Of a DNA stretch of 64,000 nt, positions 15,447 to 24,403 are shown piece by piece. The notes under the pieces are model-generated. The model was not told the DNA's origin. It did no database searches and saw only the letters and a program-made list of their open reading frames with translations. Made by a program: the position numbers and the translations under genes. Numbering within the stretch: position 1 is the stretch's first letter; every line of letters begins with the position of its first letter. Source of the DNA: Halobacteriovoraceae bacterium (lineage in GTDB: Bacteria; Bdellovibrionota; Bacteriovoracia; Bacteriovoracales; Bacteriovoracaceae). The stretch spans positions 310,001 through 374,000 of the forward strand of contig PAMZ01000022.1 in assembly GCA_002707495.1 (NCBI GenBank), in the 5' to 3' direction.

Positions 15447-16316
15447 ATGGTGGAAAATCTTTTTAATGCCTTAAATTTAGTTGATAAACTACTGAGCGAA
15501 AAACTATTCGAAATAAACGAGACTTCGTTTACTTCCTATCGAGTTTTATCCCTTCTTCTTTCATCAGCTTTTCTCTTATGGCTTGGAAAAAATAGTCAAA
15601 GATTTGTTTTTAGAGTCCTACAAAGAAAAAGTAATATGAGTGCGGGAAGTCGCTATGTCATAGCAACACTTTCTAAACATATTATTCATATTATTGGGTT
15701 TTACGCAATTCTCCTTAATGCTGGATTTGATTTTAAAACTCTTACAGTTGTTATCGGTGCATTAGGGGTGGGGATTGGTTTTGGACTCCAACATATTATT
15801 AATAATTTTGTTAGTGGAATCGTCATTTTATTTGAACGACCAATCAGTGTAGGCGACAGAGTTGTCGTGGAGGGAGTTGAAGGTGATGTTGTTGAGATAA
15901 ATGCTAGGGCAACAAAGGTGAAAACTAACGACAACATTATGCATATTATTCCAAATGGAGATTTTGTAACAAAAAAAGTGATCAATTGGTCACATGGAGG
16001 AGCAACAGTAAGAAGTAGGATCGCCGTATCTGTAGCCTATGGAGAGGACCCTGAGCAGGTGAAGTCGGCACTTATAGAGGTTGCAAATGAGAATAATCAT
16101 GTTCTTCAAAGTCCAAAACCTGACGTTTTATTCATTGAGTTTGGAGACTCTTCATTAAATTTTGAATTGAGAGTTTGGACACAAAGTCATATCAATAGGC
16201 CAGGCATATTAAAAAGTGATCTAAACTATGCCATTGCTAGAAAATTCGATGAATTAGGTATTGAAGTGCCCTATCCTCAAAGAGATATCTATGTGAAAGA
16301 GCTTCCTAGTGGGTAA
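15447..16316 (+). CDS. MscS-family mechanosensitive channel
   Basis: A 289-residue inner-membrane channel. Three transmembrane helices (about residues 28-45, 68-88 and 95-125) end in the Gly/Ala-rich pore helix GALGVGIGFGLQHIINNFVSG. The cytosolic beta and alpha/beta domains of MscS follow, with FERPISVGDRV and IPNGDFVTKKVINWSH. The C-terminus YPQRDIYVKEL is typical. The expected role is release of solutes on hypo-osmotic shock. A second member lies at 28001-28816. Confidence 0.9.
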   Translation: MVENLFNALNLVDKLLSEKLFEINETSFTSYRVLSLLLSSAFLLWLGKNSQRFVFRVLQRKSNMSAGSRYVIATLSKHIIHIIGFYAILLNAGFDFKTLTVVIGALGVGIGFGLQHIINNFVSGIVILFERPISVGDRVVVEGVEGDVVEINARATKVKTNDNIMHIIPNGDFVTKKVINWSHGGATVRSRIAVSVAYGEDPEQVKSALIEVANENNHVLQSPKPDVLFIEFGDSSLNFELRVWTQSHINRPGILKSDLNYAIARKFDELGIEVPYPQRDIYVKELPSG

Positions 16317-16447
16317 TTACGCTGTATTATAGTTAAAGATTAAACTAGTTTTTTTTCTTCTTAATATTTTAAAAAATAGCAAAATTTAGCTAGCGAGCTT
16401 TAAAAAAAAGCTTAAAATAGAGGGAAGGAAAAATGTGAAGAGATTTT

Positions 16448-16813
16448 ATGTCTGATAAAATTAAAATTTTACTTGTAGATGATGAAAGAGATATTCTTGA
16501 AGTTTTTACAGATATTCTTACCGACCTGGAGTACTCGATTGAACAAGCTATCGGATATGATGAGGCGATAGAAATTTTAGACAAAATGAAAATCGATCTC
16601 GTTATTACCGATGTTCGAATGCCCGGTAAAGATGGAATTGAACTGCTTAAAACAATAAGATCTAAAAATAAGGATATCCCTGTTTTGGTTTCAAGTGGAT
16701 TTACTGATTATAAAACAGACGAAATACTTGGACTTGGGGCCTCAGCATTTCTAAGAAAACCTTTGTCTTTTACAGATTTAACCTCTGCTGTTGAGAGCGC
16801 ACTCACGAAATGA
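16448..16813 (+). CDS. Single-domain response regulator
   Basis: A 121-residue receiver domain without an output domain. It has the acidic pocket LLVDDERD, the phosphoacceptor Asp in LVITDVRMPG (near residue 56), Ser/Thr in LVSSG and the Lys in FLRKPL. The stop overlaps the ATG of the histidine kinase (ATGA), so the two form a two-component pair. With no DNA-binding domain it probably acts by protein contact or in a phosphorelay. Confidence 0.9.
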   Translation: MSDKIKILLVDDERDILEVFTDILTDLEYSIEQAIGYDEAIEILDKMKIDLVITDVRMPGKDGIELLKTIRSKNKDIPVLVSSGFTDYKTDEILGLGASAFLRKPLSFTDLTSAVESALTK

Positions 16814-18168
16814 ATTCAGATTCAAGAGATACGAAAACTCGTCTTGAACATTTAAGAACGTTAAGGATCTTAAGTGTCAGTAAAGTGGGTAAGTCGGCTG
16901 CATTTATGATCCCGACTCTCTATACACTAAGTACTTATGGGAAATCTTATTTCCAGTTTAATTTAATTTATACTATTCTATTCAATGCTTATTTTCAGCC
17001 TGTATTTTGGTATGGATCAAGACTTCACGACAAAATTGAGGCAGGAGAAAAAGTTCTCAATTATGAAGAGCTTCTTAAAGTTCAAAATTTTTGGTTTTGG
17101 GTCGGAGTCCTTCCTGGTTCACTTTTCTGGTCATGCTTAACTATCTTTAACTTCCCCTCCAATGAAACTGTAGTGTTTTTATACCTTTTCCTTTTAGGAA
17201 GTCTCTCGGCGATATCTATTAGTTATTCTATTTCAAAAAAAATGGTGTGGTCTTATGCTCTCATTCTCTCTACCACTATGGGGATTATGTCCTATATAAA
17301 AGTAACTCCCTTTCTAAGTGTCGGTATCGTTGTTTATTTGATTTCAATTTTAAAGCTGTCTAAAGAGACGGGGGCGTTTATAGATGAAAACCTCAAACTT
17401 ACACTGGAAAAAGAGAGCTTAGTTGATCAGCTTAAAGAGCAAACTGAAATTTTAACTCAATCTCAGGAAATAACCCGAAATGCAGGAAAAGCCTCAGCAA
17501 TATCTCAGATCACTAACTCGCTATCCCATGAAATAAATAACCCACTTCAAATTATAAAAATGAATGTCGAGAGAGCTTTTCTTAAATTGAAGAATTCTGA
17601 CAAACCTGTTGATGTGGAAAAATTAAATAGCATTCTTCAAATAATAAATCGCAACACAGATCGAATCACGAGTAAGGTTAATAGTCTCCAGTCAATTTCT
17701 GAGGGTGGAGGAGAGCTCGTCCAGTCTGTGGAAGTCAATATGAGTGAACTCATTGAAAGTGAAATAAAAGTCTTAACCAGTACCAAGAAAAATGAATCTG
17801 TAAAAATTGAAACTAAATTAGATGAAAATATTTTAGTTAATGGACATGAATAGTCCATTAGACAGATTTTTATTTCTCTTTTTCAAAATGCCTTTGATGC
17901 TTCTGTAGCGACCGACAATAAAATAGTTCAGATTCTCGTCAATCAAACTGAAGGATTTCCTATATTGGAAGTTATAGACTCCGGCGCGGGTGTTCCTAAG
18001 GAGCTTAGAGAGAAAGTTTTTGAACCTTTTTTTTCCAGTAAAAGTAAAAGAGAGAGCTTAGGCCTTGGATTAAGTACTGCAAGAAGCCTGGCTGAGAATA
18101 TGGGAGCTAGACTTTATGTCTCAAGTCAAAGCCCTAGTACCTTTCGCTTAGAGTTCCCTAAATCATAA
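16810..18168 (+). pseudogene. Membrane histidine kinase interrupted by an in-frame TAG
   Basis: The frame is continuous for 453 codons except for one TAG at 17851-17853. Upstream are about five hydrophobic segments (residues 25-190), a coiled coil and the H-box SLSHEINNPLQII. After the stop, the same frame gives SIRQIFISLFQNAFDAS (N-box), EVIDSGAGVP (G1), EPFFSSKSK and LGLGLSTARSLAENMGA (G2). Both halves are well preserved, so the lesion is recent, a sequencing error, or read through. If it is real, the 347-residue product keeps the phosphoacceptor His but has no ATPase. Start ATG overlaps the response regulator stop. Confidence 0.8.
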
Positions 18169-19822
18169 GATTGTTGGCAAGAGTTTGATTCTGCATTTCA
18201 TTCTCATGTTCTAGATCAAAATTTGGATTAAAGCTTCGACTATTGATTCCGCGATTGCCATCATAGTCTCCTAAGCGAAGCACACCATTAATAGTTTGAA
18301 GGGCCCTGGACTCTACACTTCTATTTCGAAGTCTTGAAACTCTTGATTCAGGATGTCTCTCACTAGTGGCTCCATTGGGAACAGCACTTGCAAGCCCATA
18401 TTCACTACCCTCTCCAGAATTTCTCCAGTTAAGCATTCGACTGGTGGAATGATTTCTATTTAAATTAAGTGTTTCAGCTTCATTATAATAGAGCTCTCTT
18501 ATTTGCCCATTAGGAAAAAAGCCATACTCAGGAACAACGTCGCTTTCGCTTATATAATTAGTTTGCTGTAAACTCGACAGTCGTTGATTCGCATATAACT
18601 CTGAGGTTCCTCTATTCTTATAGCGTCCAGTAGTTTCTCCATTCATAAATTCAATTAAAGGCCCTGCACCAAAAGCACCAAAGGTGACTGAGCTTAAATT
18701 GCGTCTCATTGAATCATCAATAGAAGGCGTATGGGCAACAATCTGATCCGCTACGTACGCAAATCCCTGGGCTAAAGCACCACCAAGGCTGTGCCCTGTG
18801 AATACAACCTCGTGTCCATCGCGAATAAAAGGTACGAGTCTCTCCATAACATCGGAGTAGTCGACTCGATTAGGATTGGCTTCAGTATCTGGATAATAAA
18901 ACTGATTAAAAGCGTACGTGGCATCGGAAAATGCATCGCGACCATCAAGCTCCCCTGATTCAGGATCGACTGACTCTGTCCCTCTTGAAACCAGCATGAT
19001 TTTCGCTTTTTCTCCTCTAAATGGCGGAAGCTCCCTATGAATCTCGGCATAAAAACCAGTTTCATCATCTTCAAATATTTGTAAAACTTCCCATCTATCA
19101 TTTGGAGGTGTATTTCCCTCATAAATATTACCGCTAGCTACTAATGCGATGGCGTGAGTTTCTTCTATCTCCTCTTGGCAAGCTAATGCTTCCTGCCTTG
19201 CCTCCGCCATAAGCTCTGGTGTAACGAAACTTTCACTCAGAACCTCAATAATTTCACCTGAAGTATCTACTAGGTTTGATAATTCTTCACCTAAATGTTC
19301 TGAACCAAATTGCTGAAGAGCTCGACAACCACCTTGATCTATGGTCAATTGATCTTCAACGGAGACGCTATTCGATTCTAAAAGATAATCTTCTATCTGT
19401 TTTTCACTTGCCGCTGGAACTCTTGCTTTAAGAATTTTTTTATTCAGATCAAGTAAACATTGACCGTACAAATACTGCTCTTGGTGAGCTTGAGTTCTTG
19501 AATCATAATGGGGATTTATTTCTGATCGATTATTACCAAGTATTGATCTTCCATCTGGTGAATAAAACTGTCCAGGTCTTAGACCCTGGGGCAGTACACT
19601 TTGATTTGAATAAGCTCCCGGATTATAGGGTGGAGAAGGTCTGGCCCCAATTGAATCAAGAAGGCCTCCAACCTCCCCTCTTTGAGAGAGATTTCTTAAT
19701 TCCTGATCAATAGTGGCTGGCCTTGACATAAAACTTTGCCCAGGTGATTCGTTCAAGGGCTGACCTTTAGAAAATAAAGACGTTGAACTTAGAACTAGAA
19801 CTACACAAACTAAAGCTTTCAT
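18158..19822 (-). CDS. Secreted class 3 lipase-like protein
   Basis: A 554-residue protein with a signal peptide (cut near residue 19). The N-terminal ~240 residues are of low complexity, rich in Ser, Asn, Gln and Pro. The lipase_3 core begins around residue 220 (VASGNIYEGN), with the nucleophile elbow VVFTGHSLGGALAQG (Ser345), a following helix and an Asp/His-bearing C-terminal part (SDVVPEYGFFP, RNHSTSRM). A secreted lipase or phospholipase fits the hydrolase-rich setting. It converges with the split kinase gene, overlapping by 11 bases. Confidence 0.75.
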   Translation of the reverse strand: MKALVCVVLVLSSTSLFSKGQPLNESPGQSFMSRPATIDQELRNLSQRGEVGGLLDSIGARPSPPYNPGAYSNQSVLPQGLRPGQFYSPDGRSILGNNRSEINPHYDSRTQAHQEQYLYGQCLLDLNKKILKARVPAASEKQIEDYLLESNSVSVEDQLTIDQGGCRALQQFGSEHLGEELSNLVDTSGEIIEVLSESFVTPELMAEARQEALACQEEIEETHAIALVASGNIYEGNTPPNDRWEVLQIFEDDETGFYAEIHRELPPFRGEKAKIMLVSRGTESVDPESGELDGRDAFSDATYAFNQFYYPDTEANPNRVDYSDVMERLVPFIRDGHEVVFTGHSLGGALAQGFAYVADQIVAHTPSIDDSMRRNLSSVTFGAFGAGPLIEFMNGETTGRYKNRGTSELYANQRLSSLQQTNYISESDVVPEYGFFPNGQIRELYYNEAETLNLNRNHSTSRMLNWRNSGEGSEYGLASAVPNGATSERHPESRVSRLRNRSVESRALQTINGVLRLGDYDGNRGINSRSFNPNFDLEHENEMQNQTLANNLMI

Positions 19823-20010
19823 ACTTTAATTATATCGGAGACATAAGTTATAAACTTTACTATTTCAATCAATTAAATGCGGCTCGTAGTTCCAACAACT
19901 TACACAAGTTTCTATTCAAAATTTTAGCCAGTAAAGTTACTGCTAATTGAGGTTTAGTTGAATTTCGCCCAGAATTTCTGCCAAAAATTGTTTTTTTGAG
20001 TGAACTAGAC

Positions 20011-20274
20011 TTATTCTTCATCTTCCAAGGAAACACCAAAAAAGAGCTCCTTACGGCGAACAGCCTGTTTGATTTTTACAGCGGAGCGTTCAATAAGCTT
20101 AAAAGACTTATCTTCTTCAATACCAGGATAGTTTGCTTTTAGTTTATCAAGTGAGATTTGAATCACCATCAGGGGGTTATTAATATGATGACTAATTATT
20201 TCTCGAAGAAATTCTTTTTTAGAGTCTTTCATAGACAAAACTTTAACATGTATCTTACGACTGAGGTACGACAA
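20011..20274 (-). CDS. Free-standing HisKA-like phosphoacceptor domain
   Basis: An 87-residue protein that is essentially only a DHp helix pair. KKEFLREIISHHINNPLMVI closely parallels the H-box of the kinase at 16810 (LSHEINNPLQII), with the Glu after the His replaced by His, and a second helix follows. There is no ATPase domain. The start is uncertain: TTG 20274, or the ATG at 20232 that begins MKDSKKEFLREI. It lies 27 bases downstream of the XRE-PAS gene, so the two probably share a transcript. It could be a phosphotransfer or decoy partner, or a remnant of a kinase. Confidence 0.6.
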   Translation of the reverse strand: MSYLSRKIHVKVLSMKDSKKEFLREIISHHINNPLMVIQISLDKLKANYPGIEEDKSFKLIERSAVKIKQAVRRKELFFGVSLEDEE

Positions 20275-20301
20275 GGATGTCGTTAGATTGTATATAAGAA
20301 T

Positions 20302-20973
20302 TTATTTAGAAAACTTGAAGGCTTTCGAATAACCAACGACTATATACCTTTGCTCATAGGAAATTAAAAAACCACGAGAATTAACTATAAAATTAAATTC
20401 TTGGTTTAGGATGGTTCTGTGCTGATTTGTATAGGGAATGGAATGAACAAGTAAATTCTCCATACCATTATATATACTAGCACGGTCCTCCTCATAGATC
20501 CTCTCCATCACCTCTTCCGGAGAAAAACCATATCCATTTTCCAAGCCATAGATTTCATACATCTCAGGAGACCAATACTTAGCTTCATTTTCAAAGTCCC
20601 ATTCCCAAATTCCCACTATGGGTCCCGGAATTCTTTTCTCTAATTCTCTTTTGTCCTGCATGACTAGACCATAAAGTTTAGGACTCTCATCCCTGTGGAC
20701 TGCCATATTGTGAATATAATTTCTTGCTGCATCTATAGAAAGAATACCCTTTTGTTCGCTACCATGAAGGCTATTCATATAAGCAAAAAAAACATCATCA
20801 TCGATTTTTTTTAAAAAACGGATAAAGCTAGCCGCATTGAGCTGGCTTTTACCAGCTTCAATTCTTTGATAAGTCCTAGCTGAAACTTCTAGCACTTCAG
20901 CCATAGCCTCTTGATTTAAACCAATTTTTTCTCTTGTGCCTCGCAAAAACTTTGCGAGTAAAAATTCACCCAT
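20302..20973 (-). CDS. XRE-type HTH regulator with PAS domain
   Basis: A 223-residue protein. Residues ~6-60 form a helix-turn-helix of the Cro/CI type (FLRGTREKIGLNQEAMAEVLEVSARTYQRIEAG split over two helices). A linker is followed by a PAS_3-like domain (about 120-215) with IVGIWEWDFENEAKYWSPEM and the YGFSPEEVMERIYEEDR segment. The presumed role is a sensory transcription factor. A perfect palindrome lies 34 bases upstream of its start, in the gap to a divergent amidotransferase gene, and would suit autoregulation. Confidence 0.75.
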   Translation of the reverse strand: MGEFLLAKFLRGTREKIGLNQEAMAEVLEVSARTYQRIEAGKSQLNAASFIRFLKKIDDDVFFAYMNSLHGSEQKGILSIDAARNYIHNMAVHRDESPKLYGLVMQDKRELEKRIPGPIVGIWEWDFENEAKYWSPEMYEIYGLENGYGFSPEEVMERIYEEDRASIYNGMENLLVHSIPYTNQHRTILNQEFNFIVNSRGFLISYEQRYIVVGYSKAFKFSK

Positions 20974-21006
20974 AGAAAATTTTATGAAATTTTTAATAGA
21001 ATCGGT

Positions 21007-21022
21007 ACGTCAAATATGACGT
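21007..21022. promoter_or_regulatory. Palindrome ACGTCA-AATA-TGACGT
   Basis: A perfect 6-bp inverted repeat with a 4-base spacer lies between the divergent starts at 20973 and 21063. Its length and symmetry fit an operator for a dimeric XRE protein, most simply the adjacent regulator. This is inference from sequence and position. Confidence 0.5.
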
Positions 21023-21062
21023 TAAAAATATTTATTAAAATTTTTATGATTAAATAGAGTGA

Positions 21063-21794
21063 ATGAAAAAAATATTGATCCTTCAAATGCGACCAGAAAC
21101 TGAAGTGGCAGATGCTGAATTTGCTGCAATTCTAAAAAAAGCTGATCTAGATCAGGAAAATACGAAGAGAGTAAGAGTAGAGCAGAAAAATGATATAAAA
21201 ATAGATCTTTCTGAATATTGTGCTGTCATAGCTGGCGGTAGTCCTTTTGACCTCTCAACTCCACTTAAACATAAGTCAGACAGCCAAATATCCGTCGAAA
21301 AATTTTTTGATTCTCTCCTTTTTGAAATTTATGAGAAAGACTTCCCTTTTTTAGGCGCATGTTGCGGAAATGGTCTTTTAGGAAAATTTTGTGGCGTTAA
21401 TATTTCAAAAAAATATGCTGAGGCCATCGGTCCCATTGAAGTTGAGCTCACTGATGCCGCTGCCTTTGATGAATTACTTCTGGATTTTCCCACACGCTTT
21501 AAAGCACTGGTGGGTCACAAAGAAGCTTGTGATACCCTACCGAGTGAGGCAACTCTCCTTGTGACTGGCGAAGCTTGTCCGGTTCAGATGTTTCGACTAA
21601 AAAATAATATTTACGCGACTCAATTTCATCCTGAAGCGGATGAAGAACAGTTTTGCTTAAGAATAGATTTTTATAAAGACTATGGGTATTTTAGACCTGA
21701 AGAAAGTGACGAGCTCAAATCAAAACTTAAAGGCGTTAGTACACCCTACTCCAATCTTATTCTTAAAAGATTTGTCGAAAAATATCTAAAATAA
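21063..21794 (+). CDS. Class I glutamine amidotransferase (GMP-synthase-like)
   Basis: A 243-residue cytosolic protein. It has the nucleophile motif PFLGACCGNGLLG (near residue 100), ALVGHKEACDTLP and YATQFHPEADEEQF with the catalytic His and Glu. This resembles stand-alone GATase proteins related to the amidotransferase half of GMP synthase. The acceptor substrate is unknown. It is transcribed away from the XRE-PAS gene and may share its operator. Confidence 0.8.
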   Translation: MKKILILQMRPETEVADAEFAAILKKADLDQENTKRVRVEQKNDIKIDLSEYCAVIAGGSPFDLSTPLKHKSDSQISVEKFFDSLLFEIYEKDFPFLGACCGNGLLGKFCGVNISKKYAEAIGPIEVELTDAAAFDELLLDFPTRFKALVGHKEACDTLPSEATLLVTGEACPVQMFRLKNNIYATQFHPEADEEQFCLRIDFYKDYGYFRPEESDELKSKLKGVSTPYSNLILKRFVEKYLK

Positions 21795-21801
21795 AAATCG
21801 A

Positions 21802-22122
21802 CTATTTTTTCTTATAGGCTTTAGCTGACATAACGACGATATTTGTCTGAGCACTAACACTTCTAATAGTTAATTCAAGATGGGTCGCACCGATGACAGC
21901 AGCTTTATCACGCAACTCTCTTCTACATCTTTCAATATTTATAGCAGGTGTTCTAGAATAGACTCCTGAACGACAAATTAAATTTTTGATAAACGCTAAA
22001 TCTGTCTGTTCATCGACTTTATCAACGATGACAATACCTTTTCCAGAGTCGCTCAGATCATCCGAAAGATTGGCACATGAGATCAGTAGGCAAATAAAAA
22101 TTAAAGAGAAGTATTTGGTCAT
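21802..22122 (-). CDS. Small lipoprotein, DUF4156-like
   Basis: A 106-residue lipoprotein. I chose ATG 22122 because the longer frame to 22176 would run into the terminator at 22169-22185. The lipobox is LLISC near residue 16. The mature part (IVIVDKVDEQ, a Cys pair, then LRDKAAVIGATHLEL) resembles the LRNKAAELGAN pattern of small DUF4156-type envelope lipoproteins. The match is from memory and modest. Confidence 0.6.
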   Translation of the reverse strand: MTKYFSLIFICLLISCANLSDDLSDSGKGIVIVDKVDEQTDLAFIKNLICRSGVYSRTPAINIERCRRELRDKAAVIGATHLELTIRSVSAQTNIVVMSAKAYKKK

Positions 22123-22162
22123 CGTATTATAGAGACTAACTGTTTTATGAATGGATGGAAAC

Positions 22163-22185
22163 AAAAAAGGGAGCATATAGCTCCC
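22163..22185 (-). terminator. Rho-independent terminator (minus strand)
   Basis: Read on the minus strand, GGGAGC-TATAT-GCTCCC is followed by six T residues. It begins 15 bases after the stop of the beta-barrel gene at 22200. Confidence 0.85.
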
Positions 22186-22199
22186 TTAATAGAGTGTTA

Positions 22200-24041
22200 T
22201 TATCTAACTGTGAGAGTTATTCCACCATGTCGATTTGTTCTCAGTGCGGATCTATCTTCCGCGATATAAAGCCCTGCATCTATTCGACTTCTTCGGTCCT
22301 CATTGATTTTAAGATCAAAAGACTGATTTAATTCTAAGCGATAGTTTTCCATTGTCAGATCTCCCCCGATTGGATCCCGACTTATTCTATAAGTTCCATA
22401 TATAGACCTACCGGCCTCTTCGTCCCGTAATCCCGCTCTTACACCTGCAGTGGATTCTCCCGTTCTTGCTGCTACATAGTATGGATCAACAACTATTTGA
22501 ACTCTATTTGATAAGTTTGCTTGAACATTGGCGTATACTCGCCCACCTGTTACAACTGGAGTAAATCCACCTAATCGTCCAAATGTTCCTCGCTCACCAC
22601 TTTCTCCTGTCTCTCGATTATAATAAGCTGAAAATGTATTATCGATCTCTCCTCCTACGGCCACTCTTACGCCATTCTCATTTTTATATACAATTTCACC
22701 ACCAATCTCACTAGCTACGTATTGATCAATATTATTGTTGCTTTGATCGGAGTTAGAAATTTTATTGATCATATAAAACATTCCAATATCAAAAGAAGCT
22801 CGACCTCTGAGGCTTACGCGACTACCATCCATCTCAATTATAGGAAATTCTCTAGATTGAAGATCCGCTCCCCCACCAAAGAAAACAATATTCTGCTGAA
22901 GCGCTATGGACTCACCTAAACTTGTTTGAGCAATTTGTCTTTCATTTCTAGTAAAGGACATCCCCACAACAACCTGAGAGTCCCTCAAGGTGCCCTCTGA
23001 CTCATTAACATAAGATATCCCACCAGTTTTAAACTCTTCACCAAGTCTAGTGTTTCCCATTATCCCTCGAAGTCTGATAGATCTTCCTAGATTAATTTGT
23101 AATTCATTATAATCCCTCTGATCTTCTGGTGAGAGGGCTCCCCCTGCAGCTGAAATTGCCACGTTTGCGATTTCAGTTAATTCCTGATCAAGCAATTCTC
23201 CATCAGCATTATAGGTCCTAACTGTCACGCCTCCCATTGTATTGCCAGCAAGAAGTGTTTCAGTAAGTCCTGCTTCACCATCTGATGAGTAAAGTTCACT
23301 CCAGTTTAAATTATAAACCTCTCCATTCTCACCCACGATGCGAACGATTTGATGTCCCCCACCCAGTGTTCTATAACCTTTAATTCTAATTTGAGATTTA
23401 TCAAAACCACATTGAGAAGCAAATTCAGCACTCGTGGAAACTGCATCTCTACACACACCTGCTGCAGTTGGATCACCAGCAAGAGAGTTTCTCATGGCGT
23501 TCCACTGCATATCTGGATTTACAACAGTTCCAGAACTTCCCTGTCCTCCAGCCCTTCCGTAATCGTAAATTCCTGCAAGTCTTTGACCAAGGTTTGAAAC
23601 CAAATAAATTCTTTGAGTTTCTGAGAGTCCTTGGCAAAGTTCGGCCATAGCCGCCATTCGATCCTCATGAGATTCAAATTCTCTTGATATCAACTGATCA
23701 AGCTCACTACCTAGTTCAGAATACTCCTGGGGCTTAGCGAGGACATCTCTAAAGACCGGTTCAAACGAGTTTCCAAAGCTTAGTTTCATAAAAGCTGAAA
23801 GCTCCAAGCCATTTTCTTCTAGTTCAATGTCAACGCTTCTAGGATCGGCTCCAGCCTCGATATTAAACTCAGGTGACTGTCCACATTTTTGAGGCTGAAT
23901 GTCGGCAATATTAAGACTATTAACCTCAGCACCGAAATTGATGACTCCCTCAATTGATGTGGCCACATCAATAGGATCTTGGTTGGTTCTTGAAACTCTC
24001 TCTACAGCTTGTGAACTTAAACTTACCAATAATAACGACAA
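22200..24041 (-). CDS. Outer-membrane barrel protein with transglutaminase-like domain
   Basis: About 613 residues from TTG 24041, which has GGGAG eight bases upstream. The frame is open back to an ATT at 24077, which would give a more normal signal peptide. Residues ~180-250 hold GVCRDAV (Cys197), GGGHQIV (His230) and YNLNWSEL (Asn246), in the order of a transglutaminase/papain-like triad with Asn for Asp. The C-terminal ~300 residues alternate in beta-barrel fashion and end in TLTVR. I infer a barrel that anchors a Cys-His domain at the surface or in the periplasm. Activity is unproven. The upstream gap carries the structured RNA candidate. Confidence 0.6.
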   Translation of the reverse strand: MSLLLVSLSSQAVERVSRTNQDPIDVATSIEGVINFGAEVNSLNIADIQPQKCGQSPEFNIEAGADPRSVDIELEENGLELSAFMKLSFGNSFEPVFRDVLAKPQEYSELGSELDQLISREFESHEDRMAAMAELCQGLSETQRIYLVSNLGQRLAGIYDYGRAGGQGSSGTVVNPDMQWNAMRNSLAGDPTAAGVCRDAVSTSAEFASQCGFDKSQIRIKGYRTLGGGHQIVRIVGENGEVYNLNWSELYSSDGEAGLTETLLAGNTMGGVTVRTYNADGELLDQELTEIANVAISAAGGALSPEDQRDYNELQINLGRSIRLRGIMGNTRLGEEFKTGGISYVNESEGTLRDSQVVVGMSFTRNERQIAQTSLGESIALQQNIVFFGGGADLQSREFPIIEMDGSRVSLRGRASFDIGMFYMINKISNSDQSNNNIDQYVASEIGGEIVYKNENGVRVAVGGEIDNTFSAYYNRETGESGERGTFGRLGGFTPVVTGGRVYANVQANLSNRVQIVVDPYYVAARTGESTAGVRAGLRDEEAGRSIYGTYRISRDPIGGDLTMENYRLELNQSFDLKINEDRRSRIDAGLYIAEDRSALRTNRHGGITLTVR

Positions 24042-24145
24042 CGCTACAACTCCCGTAAATAACTCTCTATAGCTAATTTACCAAAATTTGGGATCTCAGA
24101 GCAGTAACAATGGGTAACATTACACTAACTCCTTGAAATTAAAAC

Positions 24146-24174
24146 AAAAAAGCCCTGATAACCAGGGCTTTTTT
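24146..24174. terminator. Bidirectional Rho-independent terminator
   Basis: The stem AGCCCTG/CAGGGCT has a run of A residues on the left and T residues on the right, so it can work on either strand. On the minus strand it lies between the pseudoknot region and the beta-barrel gene start. Confidence 0.85.
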
Positions 24175-24346
24175 AATACTTCAAATTTGAGGGAGGGGTA
24201 ATATCAGCAGTCCTTGGGTTGAGCCTTAGACTGTTAAAGGCGCGAATTTTTGATTCGCTTGAAGGGTCTGCATTCCTCGGTGTTTACTTTTAAGCAGCAG
24301 ACCCCAGCTTAAAAGTTGGTAAGATTACCTTCCTTCTCTTTGTCTT
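24146..24346 (-). ncRNA. Candidate pseudoknotted structured RNA or gene leader
   Basis: This lies in the gap between 24042 and 24403, which holds no other gene. Two long helices interlock: CTTTTAAGC (24287-24295) with GCTTAAAAG (24307-24315), and GGGTCTGC (24264-24271) with GCAGACCC (24297-24304). On the minus strand the loops are two, one and fifteen bases, as an H-type pseudoknot needs; on the plus strand the long helix would be crossed by two bases, so minus is favoured. A GGTAAT/ATTACC closing helix, a GCGAA/TTCGC hairpin and a CAGTC/GACTG hairpin surround it. A possible promoter (ATGACA, 16 bases, TAATCT at 24353-24380) precedes it and a terminator follows. It matches no RNA family I recognise. 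Confidence 0.5.
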
Positions 24347-24403
24347 GAAACTAGATTATCAGAGAAGAAAATTTTGTCATAGTAACACTAGGTAACATTT
24401 CAT

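Noticed and set aside
24146-24346. 6S RNA, SRP RNA, tmRNA or RNase P RNA
   Set aside because: Size suits 6S RNA, but the crossing helices do not fit its long bubble hairpin, and none of the conserved motifs of SRP, tmRNA or RNase P are present.
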